Part shown: positions 18,623 to 28,145 of the stretch, one piece after another
Layout of the letters: every line of letters begins with the position of its first letter
Position numbering within the stretch: the first letter of the stretch is position 1
From: Pseudomonadota bacterium
GTDB lineage: Bacteria; Pseudomonadota; Alphaproteobacteria; Acetobacterales; Acetobacteraceae
DNA: 64,000 nt
Direction: 5' to 3'
Assembly (NCBI GenBank): GCA_021849425.1
Contig: JAJZSY010000001.1
Location: 1 to 64,000 of the forward strand
Translations under genes and position numbers: made by a program
Notes under the pieces: generated by a model
Seen by the model: only the letters and a program-made list of their open reading frames with translations
Databases searched by the model: none
What the model was told of the DNA's origin: nothing

Positions 18623-18940
18623 ATGAGTGACGAACCGGCTCAGGGGCCAGATGATCGGAGCGATTTCGATCAGCGCCTTGCCGCCGCGCGCAGCCGTGCC
18701 GGGCTCGACAAGCCCGCCAATGGCGCCGCGCAGCAGGACAAGGGTCCCAATCCGTTCAGCGTCGCAACACGGCTGGGCGCCGAGATGGTGGCGTCACTGG
18801 TCGTGGCGGTTGCGATCGGCTATGGACTGGATCGGCTTTTTCATTCAGCACCCTGGTTCATGATTGGCTTCGTGCCCATTGGCGCGGCTGCGGGGCTTCG
18901 AAACGTGTTCCGGGCCATGGGGCCAGGCGACAAGGACTGA
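18623..18940 (+). CDS. atpI: ATP synthase protein I (AtpI) family
   Basis: A 105-residue protein with a polar N-terminal half and two transmembrane helices ('MVASLVVAVAIGYGLDRLF' and 'PWFMIGFVPIGAAAGLRNVF'), the AtpI/FliO-like arrangement of alphaproteobacterial ATP synthase operons. AtpI assists c-ring assembly. ATG at 18623 follows AAGGG; GTG at 18617 is a possible alternative. It precedes atpB by 13 bases. Confidence 0.85.
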   Translation: MSDEPAQGPDDRSDFDQRLAAARSRAGLDKPANGAAQQDKGPNPFSVATRLGAEMVASLVVAVAIGYGLDRLFHSAPWFMIGFVPIGAAAGLRNVFRAMGPGDKD

Positions 18941-18953
18941 CCGGAGGATACGG

Positions 18954-19709
18954 ATGGCGCAAGAATCGGGGATCAACGCTCTGGGGCAGTTCCAGCTGAC
19001 CACCGGATTCGGTGCGTTCGGCAAGGCGATCGAATTCACAAATTCGAACCAGATGATGCTGCTCGCCGCCGTGATCGTCACCTCGCTCTTCGTGATCGCC
19101 CTGCGCCAGCGCGCGCTGGTTCCCGGCCGCATGCAGGGGCTTGCCGAGATCAGCTATGAATTCGTTCACAACATGGTGCTGGACACGATCGGCGAGGAAG
19201 GCAAACGCTTCTTTCCCTTCGTCTTCACCCTGTTCGCATTCATCTTGATCGGCAACATCCTCGGCCTGTTCCCGTATTTCTTTGCCTTCACCAGCCACAT
19301 CGCGATCACCGGCGCTCTGGCGCTGTTCGTCTTCGCCCTCTCGACGCTGGTGGGGTTCTGGTATCACGGCATCGGCTTCCTGAAGTTCTTTTCGCCGCCG
19401 GGCGTCCCGGGCTGGCTGTTGCCGCTGCTGATCCCGATCGAAATCGTCTCCTTCCTCTCCCGCCCGATTTCGCTTTCGGTCCGACTGTTCGCGAACATCA
19501 CCGCTGGACACGTGATGTGGGAAGTGTTCGCCGGCTTCATGCTGATGCTGGTCTCGGGTCTCGGCGCCGTCGGCGTTGTCGCTGCGATCATCCCGCTCGG
19601 CCTCAACATCGCACTCACCGCGCTCGAATTTCTGGTCGCGTTCCTGCAGGCTTACGTGTTCGCGATCCTGACCTGCCTTTACCTGCACGATGCGATCCAT
19701 ATGCATTGA
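18954..19709 (+). CDS. atpB: F0F1 ATP synthase subunit a
   Basis: The proton channel subunit, 251 residues, several membrane helices. 'SRPISLSVRLFANITAGH' contains the essential Arg of subunit a, and 'PLGLNIALTALEFLVAFLQAYVFAILTCLYLHDA' is the usual C-terminal helix pair. ATG at 18954 has GGAGG nearby (GGAGGATACGG). Part of atpI-B-E-F'-F. Confidence 0.95.
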   Translation: MAQESGINALGQFQLTTGFGAFGKAIEFTNSNQMMLLAAVIVTSLFVIALRQRALVPGRMQGLAEISYEFVHNMVLDTIGEEGKRFFPFVFTLFAFILIGNILGLFPYFFAFTSHIAITGALALFVFALSTLVGFWYHGIGFLKFFSPPGVPGWLLPLLIPIEIVSFLSRPISLSVRLFANITAGHVMWEVFAGFMLMLVSGLGAVGVVAAIIPLGLNIALTALEFLVAFLQAYVFAILTCLYLHDAIHMH

Positions 19710-19784
19710 TCGCGTCGCGCATCCCTTCACCTCCACCGGCCTGACCGGCCTCAGCTACCGCTCGAACTGAAAGGAACCCTAGTT

Positions 19785-20018
19785 ATGGCCATTGACACCC
19801 TTCTGCTTGCTCGCGACGTCGGTGCGGGTCTGGCGACCATCGGCGTTGCCGGCGCGGGCGTCGGTATCGGCAACCTGTTCGGCGCTTTTGTCGGTGCGGT
19901 CGGCCGCAACCCGGCGGCGCGCGACAAGATGTTCCGCGACGTTCTGCTCGGCTTCGCGCTGACCGAAGCTGTTGCCCTCTACGCGCTGGTCATCGCGCTC
20001 ATCATCCTGTTCGCCTGA
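19785..20018 (+). CDS. atpE: F0F1 ATP synthase subunit c
   Basis: A 77-residue helical hairpin forming the rotor ring. The glycine-rich first helix '[21 protein letters not shown]', the polar loop '[11 protein letters not shown]' and the proton-binding Glu61 in '[14 protein letters not shown]' are all clear. The preceding 75-bp gap and AAGGAA-type ribosome site fit the high expression of subunit c. Confidence 0.96.
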   Translation: MAIDTLLLARDVGAGLATIGVAGAGVGIGNLFGAFVGAVGRNPAARDKMFRDVLLGFALTEAVALYALVIALIILFA

Positions 20019-20043
20019 ACCACCGGCAGGGACACTTCACGCG

Positions 20044-20613
20044 ATGCGCCGAACCACCATACTGCTCGCCGCCACCACCCTGGGCCTGACGCCGGCTATA
20101 GCCGTTGCTGAAGGCAAGATGCCACAGATGGATTTTGCCAATCCGCTGACCGGCGCGCAGGTCGTGTGGATGGCGGTCATCATGGTCGCGCTGTACTTCA
20201 TTCTGGCGCGCTGGGCCCTGCCCAGGATCGGCGGCGTGATCGAGAACCGCCACAACCGCATTGCAAGCGACCTTGAAACCGCCCGCCGCGCCAAGGCGGA
20301 GGCCGAACATGCCGTCCGGGAACTCAATCTCGCGATTCAGAATGCGCGGGAATCGAGCCAGGGTGCAATCGCCGAAGCGGTGAATGCCGCCAAGGAACGC
20401 GCCCGGGCACAATCCTCGACGCTGAACGAGCGGCTCGATGCGCAGATTTCCGCAGCCGAAACCGAAATCGAGGCAGCGCGCCGCGCCGCGGTGAACGCTT
20501 TGGGCCCAATCGCCCGCGATGTGGCGTCCAGCCTGTTGCACCGCCTGACGGGTGAGGCTGTGGAGCCTGGCCGGGTCGATCAGGCGATCGCGGCACTTTC
20601 AACCCAGGGGTGA
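20044..20613 (+). CDS. atpG (b'): F0F1 ATP synthase subunit b'
   Basis: A 189-residue peripheral-stalk protein: a signal-like start ('[20 protein letters not shown]'), one membrane helix ('[21 protein letters not shown]') and a long charged helix. Its position between subunit c and a second b-type gene marks it as the b' member of the b/b' heterodimer found in alphaproteobacteria and photosynthetic bacteria. ATG at 20044 is chosen because the open frame upstream overlaps atpE. Confidence 0.9.
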   Translation: MRRTTILLAATTLGLTPAIAVAEGKMPQMDFANPLTGAQVVWMAVIMVALYFILARWALPRIGGVIENRHNRIASDLETARRAKAEAEHAVRELNLAIQNARESSQGAIAEAVNAAKERARAQSSTLNERLDAQISAAETEIEAARRAAVNALGPIARDVASSLLHRLTGEAVEPGRVDQAIAALSTQG

Positions 20614-20619
20614 GCGACC

Positions 20620-21141
20620 ATGGAATATGAAGCCCTTACCGGTACGCTTTGGGACAAGGGAACTTTCTGGGTCACCGTTGCGGTCCTGATTTTCCTCTTC
20701 TTCTTCGGCAAGAAAATCGTCGGCGCGATCACCACGATGCTCGATCAGAGAAGCTCCGAAATTCAGCGTGAGCTTGACGAGGCCTCGCGTCTGCGAGCTG
20801 AAGCCGAAGCAATGCTGAAGGATGCCGAAACCCGTCGCGAGGCGGCGCTCGCCCAAGCGAAGGACATGCTCGCCATGGCCGGTCGCGAGGCGGAACGTCT
20901 TGCCGCCGACTTGCTGGCTGAAGCAGAAGCGTCCGCCCGCCGTCGTGAACAGATGGCCAGGGAGCGGATCGCGGCGGCCGAATCGGCAGCTGTTGCAGAA
21001 GTTCGTGAAGCCGCCGCATCACTCGCCGCCCTTGCGGCGGAACGGGTCCTCAAGGAAACCATCGATGCGGCCCACGATCAGGGCCTGATCGATCAGGCGA
21101 TCAGCGGTCTGCCCGCAGCGCTGAGACAGAAAGCCGCCTGA
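20620..21141 (+). CDS. atpF: F0F1 ATP synthase subunit b
   Basis: The 173-residue stalk subunit has a short N-terminal membrane helix ('[20 protein letters not shown]') followed by a long alanine/glutamate/arginine helix. It is six bases after b'. The delta, alpha, gamma, beta and epsilon genes are not here, so F0 and F1 genes are split between loci, as is common in alphaproteobacteria. Confidence 0.94.
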   Translation: MEYEALTGTLWDKGTFWVTVAVLIFLFFFGKKIVGAITTMLDQRSSEIQRELDEASRLRAEAEAMLKDAETRREAALAQAKDMLAMAGREAERLAADLLAEAEASARRREQMARERIAAAESAAVAEVREAAASLAALAAERVLKETIDAAHDQGLIDQAISGLPAALRQKAA

Positions 21142-21149
21142 GGCTAAAT

Positions 21150-21175
21150 GGAAGCTGCCCTCACGGGCAGCTTCC
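21150..21175 (+). terminator. Strong hairpin ending the F0 operon
   Basis: GGAAGCTGCCC and GGGCAGCTTCC pair over 11 bp with a TCAC loop, nine bases after the atpF stop. No U-run follows, so it may act as an mRNA 3' stabiliser or a Rho-assisted terminator. Confidence 0.55.
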
Positions 21176-21271
21176 GGCTCCGGGCATGGCGCAAACCGCC
21201 GCCGGTTGATATACCCGGTCGCGTGCGGCACCCTTCATTTCCTTTTCGCCGCCGAGATACGAGGTTTACCC

Positions 21272-22036
21272 ATGGCGCGTCGCCGGCAACTCTACGAAGG
21301 CAAGGCAAAAATTCTGTTCGAAGGGCCGGAACCCGGTACTCTCGTGCAGTATTTCAAGGACGACGCCACCGCGTTCAACGCGCAGAAGAAAGGCGTGATC
21401 ACCGGCAAGGGTGTGTTGAACAATCGCATCAGCGAATTTCTGATGCAGCGGCTCGGCGAGATTGGCATTCCAACCCATTTCGTCCGCCGGCTCAACATGC
21501 GGGAACAACTCGTGCGCGAGGTTGAGATCATCCCGATCGAGGTGGTTATCCGCAATGTTGCCGCCGGCAGCATGAGCACCCGGCTGGGCATCCCCGAGGG
21601 CACGCGGCTTCCCCGGTCGATCATCGAGTATTACTACAAGAACGATGCGTTGAACGATCCGATGGTGTCGGAGGACCATATCACCGCATTCGGGTGGGCC
21701 AGCACGCAGGATATGGACGACATCGTCCATCTCAGCCTGCGCATCAACGATTTTCTTACAGGCCTGTTCCTTGGGGTCGGTATCGTACTGGTCGATTTCA
21801 AGATCGAATTTGGCCGGCTTTGGGAGAACGAGGATATGCGAATCGTTCTCGCTGATGAAATCAGCCCTGATAACTGCCGGCTCTGGGACGCCAAGACCAA
21901 CGAAAAGATGGATAAGGACCGTTTCCGCCGCGACCTCGGCCGGGTCGAGGAAGCGTATCAGGAGGTCGCAAAGCGGCTCGGCATACTGCCCGAGGCCGGA
22001 ACCCGCGACATGAAGGGCCCGGAGACGATGCAATGA
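21272..22036 (+). CDS. purC: Phosphoribosylaminoimidazole-succinocarboxamide synthase
   Basis: SAICAR synthetase of purine synthesis, 254 residues. '[13 protein letters not shown]' binds ATP; '[25 protein letters not shown]', '[23 protein letters not shown]' and '[10 protein letters not shown]' and '[14 protein letters not shown]' are diagnostic. ATG at 21272 follows GAGG; an upstream in-frame ATG at 21206 adds a non-homologous leader. Its stop overlaps purS by four bases. Confidence 0.95.
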   Translation: MARRRQLYEGKAKILFEGPEPGTLVQYFKDDATAFNAQKKGVITGKGVLNNRISEFLMQRLGEIGIPTHFVRRLNMREQLVREVEIIPIEVVIRNVAAGSMSTRLGIPEGTRLPRSIIEYYYKNDALNDPMVSEDHITAFGWASTQDMDDIVHLSLRINDFLTGLFLGVGIVLVDFKIEFGRLWENEDMRIVLADEISPDNCRLWDAKTNEKMDKDRFRRDLGRVEEAYQEVAKRLGILPEAGTRDMKGPETMQ

Positions 22037-22272
22037 AGGTTGTGGTCGCTGTGAAGCTGAAATCCGGCGTGCTGGATCCCCAGGGCAAGGCCATTGGCCA
22101 CGCTCTTGAGGGGCTGGGGTATGATGGCGTCACCGATGTCCGTGTCGGCAAGCTGATCGAGCTCGACATTGCCGAGACAGACCGCGAAAAAGCTCGGTCC
22201 GCCGCCGAATCAATGGCGAAGCGCCTGCTTGCCAATACCGTCGTCGAAAGCTTCGAGATTTCCGTTCCCTGA
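22033..22272 (+). CDS. purS: Phosphoribosylformylglycinamidine synthase subunit PurS
   Basis: The 79-residue small subunit of the three-part FGAM synthase (PurS-PurQ-PurL). It has '[23 protein letters not shown]' and the typical C-terminal '[10 protein letters not shown]'. The presence of purS implies separate purQ and short purL genes, but neither follows here; a potassium-channel gene does. Confidence 0.93.
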   Translation: MKVVVAVKLKSGVLDPQGKAIGHALEGLGYDGVTDVRVGKLIELDIAETDREKARSAAESMAKRLLANTVVESFEISVP

Positions 22273-22377
22273 CGAACGGGCGTTGCGGCCCCGACCATTT
22301 GCGCCCATCTCGGGAGCAGATGAATGGTGAGATGACAGACGCCGGCGGCTCCGGTGGCCGCCTCGCAGGGCGCCGTG

Positions 22378-23622
22378 ATGATTAGCGTGTTTTCACTGAT
22401 CATGCGGCAGCCGCGGTTGCTTGGGCACCGCTGGTATCGGCGCCTGCGGATGGATCTTTGGTTTCCGCATGTTCCACTCGCGCTCGCGGTGGGCGTTGCG
22501 GGTGCACTCGCGATCCTGCCCACGATCCAGAAATTCGCCGCGGAATACCTGCATCTCGACCTCGCCAATCTGGTCAGTGCCATTCACCCGATATCGGGGA
22601 ACATCCCAGGCCTGATCCTCAACGGCGTTCCGACCGTTGTCGTCGGCGTACTGCAGCTTCTGATCGCCCTGGGGTTGCTGGGCCGCTCGCGCATCGCCTG
22701 GCTCTCGGCCATCGGGATCACGCTTGCCCAGCTTCTGCTGACCGTCCATGTCCAGTCGGCCGCCCGGCTCGACGGCGAATCCATCTACATCCTCGCCCTG
22801 CTGGCTTCGCTCCTGCTTGCGCGCAATCACTTCTCCCGCTCGTCACTTGCCGCCGGCACGCTGTTCGCGGTGGCCTCGGTCCTTGTCTTGATGGTGTATG
22901 GCGTGCTCGGGTCACTGCTCCTCGGCGCAGGCTTCAGCCCGCCGATCACCAACCTGCCCTCGGCGCTTTATTTCGTTATCGTTACAATGTCGACCGTGGG
23001 CTATGGCGATATCCTGCCCAAGAGCGAGAACGCGCGGCTTTTCGTTGTCTCGCTCATCGTGCTTGGCCTGACGGTTTTCGCGACCGCGCTGACAGCCGTG
23101 ATAGGCCCGGTTCTCCAGAATCGTATCAACCGGACGATCGGTCCCCGGAGACAGAAGATGAAACGCGTGAACCACTTCATCATTTCCGGCCATGGCGTCC
23201 TTGCCCGGAATACAGCCCGCGAACTGCGCAATCGTGGTGAATCGGTGATCGTCATTACGGAATTCGAGGATGCGAGTTTCGGCGATGCCGAGACGGTGAT
23301 CGGCGATCCAACCGACCTCGATACGCTCCGCAAGGCTGGCGGTGAGCATGCGCGAGCGATTCTCGCCCTTTCGGATGACGACTCGGAGAATGCCTTTGTT
23401 GTTCTTGCGGTCCGGGAACTTGGCACGGATGCCAAGAAGGTTGCCGCAGTCAGCACACGAAAAAACCTCGAGCGCGTCCGGCGGGTTCACCCCGACATGG
23501 TTCTCGCCGCGCCGGTATTCGGCAGCGAAGTGCTGGCAATGGCACTGACGGAAGAGAAGATCGATGGGGACTGGCTTCTCAGCCGGTTCCTCGATGTCCG
23601 CCCCCATGAGGAAAATGCCTGA
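22378..23622 (+). CDS. Voltage-gated-type potassium channel with RCK (TrkA-N) domain
   Basis: The 414-residue protein resembles Kch-like channels. Hydrophobic segments occupy about residues 25-170; the pore region has the selectivity filter 'VTMSTVGYGDILP', followed by an inner helix and a cytoplasmic RCK Rossmann domain beginning 'NHFIISGHGVLARNTARELRNRG' with 'VIGDPTDLDTLRKAG' and 'ILALSDDDSENAFVVLAVR'. It would conduct K+ under ligand or redox gating. ATG at 22378 is taken; GTG at 22354 is possible. It does not look functionally tied to purS upstream. Confidence 0.85.
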   Translation: MISVFSLIMRQPRLLGHRWYRRLRMDLWFPHVPLALAVGVAGALAILPTIQKFAAEYLHLDLANLVSAIHPISGNIPGLILNGVPTVVVGVLQLLIALGLLGRSRIAWLSAIGITLAQLLLTVHVQSAARLDGESIYILALLASLLLARNHFSRSSLAAGTLFAVASVLVLMVYGVLGSLLLGAGFSPPITNLPSALYFVIVTMSTVGYGDILPKSENARLFVVSLIVLGLTVFATALTAVIGPVLQNRINRTIGPRRQKMKRVNHFIISGHGVLARNTARELRNRGESVIVITEFEDASFGDAETVIGDPTDLDTLRKAGGEHARAILALSDDDSENAFVVLAVRELGTDAKKVAAVSTRKNLERVRRVHPDMVLAAPVFGSEVLAMALTEEKIDGDWLLSRFLDVRPHEENA

Positions 23623-23646
23623 TTTTCCAGACTTTTGACGAAAGGA

Positions 23647-24684
23647 TCAGGAAATCTCCGACTGCCATATCCGCACGGCGGGCCGCCCGGTCGTCGCGGC
23701 GGTCAACCGGGCCTGCTCGAGACCAGAGCGGGCGTTGGCGAGAACCGCCGCCGGATCATCGCCCGAACGCGACCATCGGGACGCGATCCCGATGGCAACA
23801 TGGCGCCCGGTTCCAGCAAGCATCGCATCAAGCCGTGCAACGATACGGTCTCCCCGTTCGGCAGCCACCAGATGATCCACTCCATCGCACCAGGCGGCAA
23901 GGCGGGTCGGGCCGATCCGCCCGATCAGATCGCTCGGGCGCAACATATCGCGCAGGGTTTCGGCGGATTCGCGAATCACGGCCGACGATGCTTCAGATCC
24001 TTGTGTTCCGCTCGATCTGACCCAGCCTATGGCGAACATGGTGCCAACACGCTCTTCGATGTCGAGCCGATCAAATCGGCGGTCCGCCTGCGCAAGGAAG
24101 CTTGGCAGCGGCCACAATCCGGTTTCCGGATCGAGCGCATTCCGCTTCTTGGAAGCACCGGCCGCAAGCAAGCGAATGACAAGACGCCGCAGATGCGGCC
24201 CGATCGCGGTCAGCAGATCGGTTTCCGAGGCGGTGAACCGCCTGTCTCCACGGCTGCGCCAAGCCACCAGCGAAGCCGCAAGCGAACGCCCGGCGGTTGC
24301 ATTCTCCAGATCGACCGGAATGGTGAGAATTTCGCCGCCGTTACAGTCGGTCAGGCCAATGCCGTACGGATAATCGGCGAGAATTGTTTCGCCCCCGTGC
24401 TGCACCGCCGCCGGACGCACCACGAAACACATGCCGGAGTCAGGAAATTCAGCCGCCAGCAGGGCGCAGGCGGCGGGGCCCGCCGTACTCGGGTCAGGCA
24501 GTCCTGCCAGACTCTCGATCATGCGTGCCATGCGGTCGAGACGTTCCGAATTTTCTCGACCGTCACGGGCGCCGTCGGATGCTTCCATGGAAAAGCCTGC
24601 CTTATCCGTCATCAACAGGCTTTTCGCAGGATCGGGTAAATAACGTATTACCGCCCGATTGACAGGCAGGACCCGCCTCCGCAT
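23647..24684 (-). CDS. GAF-like plus degenerate GGDEF domain protein
   Basis: About residues 45-185 look like a GAF-type sensor ('[22 protein letters not shown]' is a typical GAF end). The rest is laid out like a diguanylate cyclase ('[13 protein letters not shown]', '[17 protein letters not shown]', '[31 protein letters not shown]'), but the GGDEF motif is replaced by 'IGPTRLA' and the I-site is not evident. It is therefore probably catalytically dead and may bind or sense instead. Start could be ATG at 24684 or 24612. It lies divergently from dapD, sharing a short intergenic region. Confidence 0.65.
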   Translation of the reverse strand: MRRRVLPVNRAVIRYLPDPAKSLLMTDKAGFSMEASDGARDGRENSERLDRMARMIESLAGLPDPSTAGPAACALLAAEFPDSGMCFVVRPAAVQHGGETILADYPYGIGLTDCNGGEILTIPVDLENATAGRSLAASLVAWRSRGDRRFTASETDLLTAIGPHLRRLVIRLLAAGASKKRNALDPETGLWPLPSFLAQADRRFDRLDIEERVGTMFAIGWVRSSGTQGSEASSAVIRESAETLRDMLRPSDLIGRIGPTRLAAWCDGVDHLVAAERGDRIVARLDAMLAGTGRHVAIGIASRWSRSGDDPAAVLANARSGLEQARLTAATTGRPAVRIWQSEIS

Positions 24685-24717
24685 GGTCTCGCCGGAACAA
24701 ATACGGAAAGGTTACCG

Positions 24718-25557
24718 ATGGATCACACACCTCTCGCTGCGACGATTACCGCTGCCTGGGATCGCCGGGATCAACTTGATCCAGCATACCAGGGACCAGT
24801 GCGCGAGGCGGTGAACCAGGCCCTCACCCTGTTGGACGATGGCGTATTACGGGTGGCGGAACCCGGCCCGGATGGCTGGACCGTGCATCAATGGGTCAAG
24901 CAGGCCATTCTCATGTCGTTCCGCCTGTTGCCGAACCGGACCATGGCTGGCGCCGGCGGCGCGCCGGTATTCGACAAGGTGCCGATGAAATTCGGCGACT
25001 GGGACGATGCCCGCTTCGCGGCCGCGGGCATTCGGGCCGTGCCGGGAGCCGTTGTACGACACTCGGCCCATGTCGGGCGGAATACGGTCCTGATGCCGAG
25101 CTTCGTCAATGTCGGCGCCCGTGTTGGCGAGGATACGATGATCGATACATGGGCGACGGTGGGCTCATGCGCGCAGGTCGGCCGCAACTGCCACATCAGC
25201 GGCGGCGTCGGAATCGGCGGGGTGCTTGAGCCGCTGCAGGCCAATCCGGTGATCATCGAGGATGATTGCTTCATCGGCGCGCGGTCGGAAGTCGCTGAGG
25301 GCGTGATCGTGGAGCGCGGCGCCGTACTCTCGATGGGGGTGTTTCTCGGCGCCTCGACCAAGATCGTCGATCGTGCGACCGGTGAAATCTTCTACGGCCG
25401 GGTGCCGGCCTACTCGGTTGTCGTGCCCGGCGCACTGCCCGGCAAGCCGCTGCCCGACGGCAGCCCTGGGCCGTCGCTCGCCTGCGCCGTGATTGTGAAG
25501 CGGGTCGATGCCCAGACCCGCTCGAAAACCGCGATCAACGAGCTGCTGCGGGCGTGA
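24718..25557 (+). CDS. dapD: Tetrahydrodipicolinate N-succinyltransferase
   Basis: Succinylase step of the lysine/meso-DAP pathway. The 279-residue protein has a helical N-terminal domain ('[17 protein letters not shown]') and a left-handed beta-helix of hexapeptide repeats ('[20 protein letters not shown]', '[21 protein letters not shown]'). The C-terminus '[20 protein letters not shown]' is typical. The stop overlaps the GTG of dapE. Confidence 0.96.
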   Translation: MDHTPLAATITAAWDRRDQLDPAYQGPVREAVNQALTLLDDGVLRVAEPGPDGWTVHQWVKQAILMSFRLLPNRTMAGAGGAPVFDKVPMKFGDWDDARFAAAGIRAVPGAVVRHSAHVGRNTVLMPSFVNVGARVGEDTMIDTWATVGSCAQVGRNCHISGGVGIGGVLEPLQANPVIIEDDCFIGARSEVAEGVIVERGAVLSMGVFLGASTKIVDRATGEIFYGRVPAYSVVVPGALPGKPLPDGSPGPSLACAVIVKRVDAQTRSKTAINELLRA

Positions 25558-26669
25558 CAGGAACGGACCCCGTTGCGATAGCGCAGCTTTTGCTGCGTCA
25601 CCGCTCGGTCACGCCGGCGGATGACGGCGCTCAGGCCACACTCGCAGGCCTGCTTGAGCCGCTCGGCTTCAAGATCGAGAGGCTGCAATGCGGCGAGGTG
25701 TCCAACCTTGTCGCCCGACGCGGAACCGGCAGCCCGCACTTCGCCTTTGCCGGTCACACCGATGTCGTTCCCCCTGGCGAGGGCTGGCGCCACCCGCCAT
25801 TCGGCGGCATCATCGAGGACGGTCTGCTTTATGGCCGCGGCGCCGTCGACATGAAGGGCGCGATCGCAGCCTTCATCGCCGCACTGGCATCCCGCCCGGG
25901 ATCGCAGGCGGGAACCGTTTCCCTGCTGATCACTGGCGATGAGGAAGGCGAAGCCCTCGATGGGACCCGGCGCATTCTCGAACATCTGGCCGACAAGCGG
26001 GCCCTGCCGGAATTCTGCCTCGTCGGCGAGCCGACATGCCGCGCCACGCTTGGCGACACGATCAAGATCGGCCGGCGCGGATCGATTTCGGCCCGCATCA
26101 CTGTCCCCGGCGTCCAGGGCCATGTCGCCTATCCCCATCTCGCGGACAATCCCCTCCACCGGCTGATCCCTGCACTCGAAGCGCTTCGCACGCGTCAACT
26201 CGATGCCGGCACGCTTTGGTTCGAGCCATCCTCGCTGCAAATCACCAGCGTCGATACCGGAAATGGGGCGGGCAATGTGATTCCGGCCAGCGCATCGGCG
26301 CGGCTGAACATCCGGTTCAACGACCAACACAAGGGCTCCGACCTCGCCGCATGGATACGCGATACGATCCTGGCCTGCGCACCCGGCGCAAAATGCGAGA
26401 CCAGCATCAGCGGCGAGGCATTCCTGACCCAACCTGGCAAGGAGATCGACCTGATCAGCGATGCCATCGCCACGGTCACCGGGGTCACACCAAAACTGGA
26501 TACCGGCGGCGGCACGTCGGACGCCCGGTTCATCGCGTCCTGTTGCCCTGTCGCCGAATTCGGCCTGGTTGGAACCTCGATGCACCGGGTCGATGAGGCG
26601 GTTCCGATCGGCGAGTTGAGACATTTGTCGGAAATCTATGCCCAAATCCTGGATCGTGTGTTCGCATGA
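25554..26669 (+). CDS. dapE: Succinyl-diaminopimelate desuccinylase, GTG start
   Basis: A 371-residue M20 metallopeptidase-family enzyme that removes succinate from N-succinyl-L,L-DAP. Metal ligands are in '[14 protein letters not shown]', '[12 protein letters not shown]' and 'ITGDEEGEA'; '[30 protein letters not shown]' is the dimerisation-domain signature; '[11 protein letters not shown]' and the final His region close the site. GTG at 25554 overlaps dapD (GTGA), and dapE overlaps the next gene by four bases. Confidence 0.95.
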   Translation: MTGTDPVAIAQLLLRHRSVTPADDGAQATLAGLLEPLGFKIERLQCGEVSNLVARRGTGSPHFAFAGHTDVVPPGEGWRHPPFGGIIEDGLLYGRGAVDMKGAIAAFIAALASRPGSQAGTVSLLITGDEEGEALDGTRRILEHLADKRALPEFCLVGEPTCRATLGDTIKIGRRGSISARITVPGVQGHVAYPHLADNPLHRLIPALEALRTRQLDAGTLWFEPSSLQITSVDTGNGAGNVIPASASARLNIRFNDQHKGSDLAAWIRDTILACAPGAKCETSISGEAFLTQPGKEIDLISDAIATVTGVTPKLDTGGGTSDARFIASCCPVAEFGLVGTSMHRVDEAVPIGELRHLSEIYAQILDRVFA

Positions 26670-27271
26670 ACGGTGAGGATCGTTTTGCCGGTGCGTTTTT
26701 CAGCACCCTGCGCGGGATCTTCCGAGTGGCCCTCGGCAGGGTCGATGCGCTGCGCGAGTTCGGGAACACACCCTCCGCATTCTCCGCGTCGATCGCACCG
26801 CTGATCGCCTTTCCGATGGTTGGCGCCTCCCTCCTGGCTTTGCGCGGCGACTGGGTCTACGCGGCGGGGCTCATGCTGTCCCGCTTGTGCGGTGTCCTGG
26901 TTCAACCCGTCATCATCGAACGGGCAGCACACTGGCTTGGGCGGCGCGACCGATGGTTGAATACCGCCACGGCGCTGAACTGGTCGATCTGGATTGTCTT
27001 CGTTCTCATTCCTTTAGGAATGTTCGCCAACGACGTGCTGCTTGCGCTCGGCGCCGGGCAGGTCGGCGCGCTCAGCCTCTCGGCCGGGCTGATCGCCTTC
27101 TACATGCTTTGGTTGCAGGGATTCATTCTGCGGGCCGGGCTGTCAACCAGCTGGTGGAAGGCTCTCGGGCTGCTGTTCGTCGTCAATCTGAGCACGGCAG
27201 CGCTTTATGCCGTGCCGTATGTTTTCCATCCCGGCCTGCTCAGCCTGACTCTGCGTCCTGCTTCAGGCTGA
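26666..27271 (+). CDS. Integral membrane protein of unknown function
   Basis: The 201-residue protein has about four to five hydrophobic segments (roughly residues 43-62, 63-80, 103-120, 130-155 and 165-185). No family motif is recognised. Its ATG overlaps the dapE stop by four bases, so it is translated with the lysine/DAP genes; that linkage may be positional only. Its 3' end overlaps the convergent rsmI by 32 bp. Confidence 0.7.
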   Translation: MNGEDRFAGAFFSTLRGIFRVALGRVDALREFGNTPSAFSASIAPLIAFPMVGASLLALRGDWVYAAGLMLSRLCGVLVQPVIIERAAHWLGRRDRWLNTATALNWSIWIVFVLIPLGMFANDVLLALGAGQVGALSLSAGLIAFYMLWLQGFILRAGLSTSWWKALGLLFVVNLSTAALYAVPYVFHPGLLSLTLRPASG

Positions 27272-28145
27272 GCGCGCGCGCGTAGACCAACTTGCGCGGC
27301 AATTCCAGTTCCCGGGCGACGGCGGAAACCGCATCCTTGATCGACATGGCCGCCAATGCCGTTTCGAGCGCCTCGTCCAGCGCCTCCGCCGACGCGTTCG
27401 TCCGGGTCGCGGGGCCGATCACCAGAGTGATCTCGCCGCGCGGGGCTGTCGTCGCGTAATGCCCGGCAAGCGCGGAAAGCGCGCCTCGCCTGGTCTCCTC
27501 GAAGCGCTTGGTCAACTCCCGCCCCACCGCAGCAGGCCGGTCTCCGAGGATGGCAAGACAATCATCAAGACACGCCGCCAACCGATGGGGCGCTTCGTAA
27601 AATACCAGTGTCGCGGCGAGCCCGACCTGCTCGGCGGCGACGATTCGCTGCAAGGCGCTGCGGCGAGCGGCCGAGCGTGGCGGCAGAAATCCGCCGAAGA
27701 GAAAGGGATGCGGCGGCAGACCGGACAGCGCGAGCGCCATGATGGCCGCATTCGGCCCTGGCACGGCGCTGACAACGAGCCCTTCGTCAATCGCCGCGCG
27801 CACCAGCCGGTAACCGGGATCGGCGATGAGAGGCGCTCCCGCATCGCTTACCAGGGCGAGCCGCTGTCCCTCGCGCATCATGCCGATCAACGCAGGAGTC
27901 CGCGCCTGTTCGTTATGATCATGGAATGATTGTAATTTTGTTAAGATTTGATATTGAGCCAGCAGGGTCGCGCTAACACGCGTATCTTCGCATAAGATCA
28001 TGTCTGCTTCGCGCAGCGCGCTGACCGCGCGCGGCGACAAATCGCCCAGGTTGCCGATTGGCGTGGAAACCAGCACAAGGTCGGGTTGCCGACGAGAGGC
28101 CGTTTCGGATGCAAGTGGAGAAGTCTCGGATGTCACGAACGACAT
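27240..28145 (-). CDS. rsmI: 16S rRNA (cytidine1402-2'-O)-methyltransferase
   Basis: The 301-residue tetrapyrrole-methylase-fold enzyme methylates C1402 of 16S rRNA in the P site. Diagnostic segments: 'LVLVSTPIGNLGDLSPRAVSAL', 'MILCEDTRVSATLL', 'ALVSDAGAPLIADPGYRLVRAA', 'VSAVPGPNAAIMALALSGLP', 'FYEAPHRL' and 'VGRELTKRFEE'. ATG at 28145 is preferred; the frame is open further but becomes non-homologous. The chosen start overlaps the divergent lpoA-like start by 16 bp. GTG inside the 'DLVLVS' segment is an alternative. Confidence 0.92.
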   Translation of the reverse strand: MSFVTSETSPLASETASRRQPDLVLVSTPIGNLGDLSPRAVSALREADMILCEDTRVSATLLAQYQILTKLQSFHDHNEQARTPALIGMMREGQRLALVSDAGAPLIADPGYRLVRAAIDEGLVVSAVPGPNAAIMALALSGLPPHPFLFGGFLPPRSAARRSALQRIVAAEQVGLAATLVFYEAPHRLAACLDDCLAILGDRPAAVGRELTKRFEETRRGALSALAGHYATTAPRGEITLVIGPATRTNASAEALDEALETALAAMSIKDAVSAVARELELPRKLVYARALSLKQDAESG

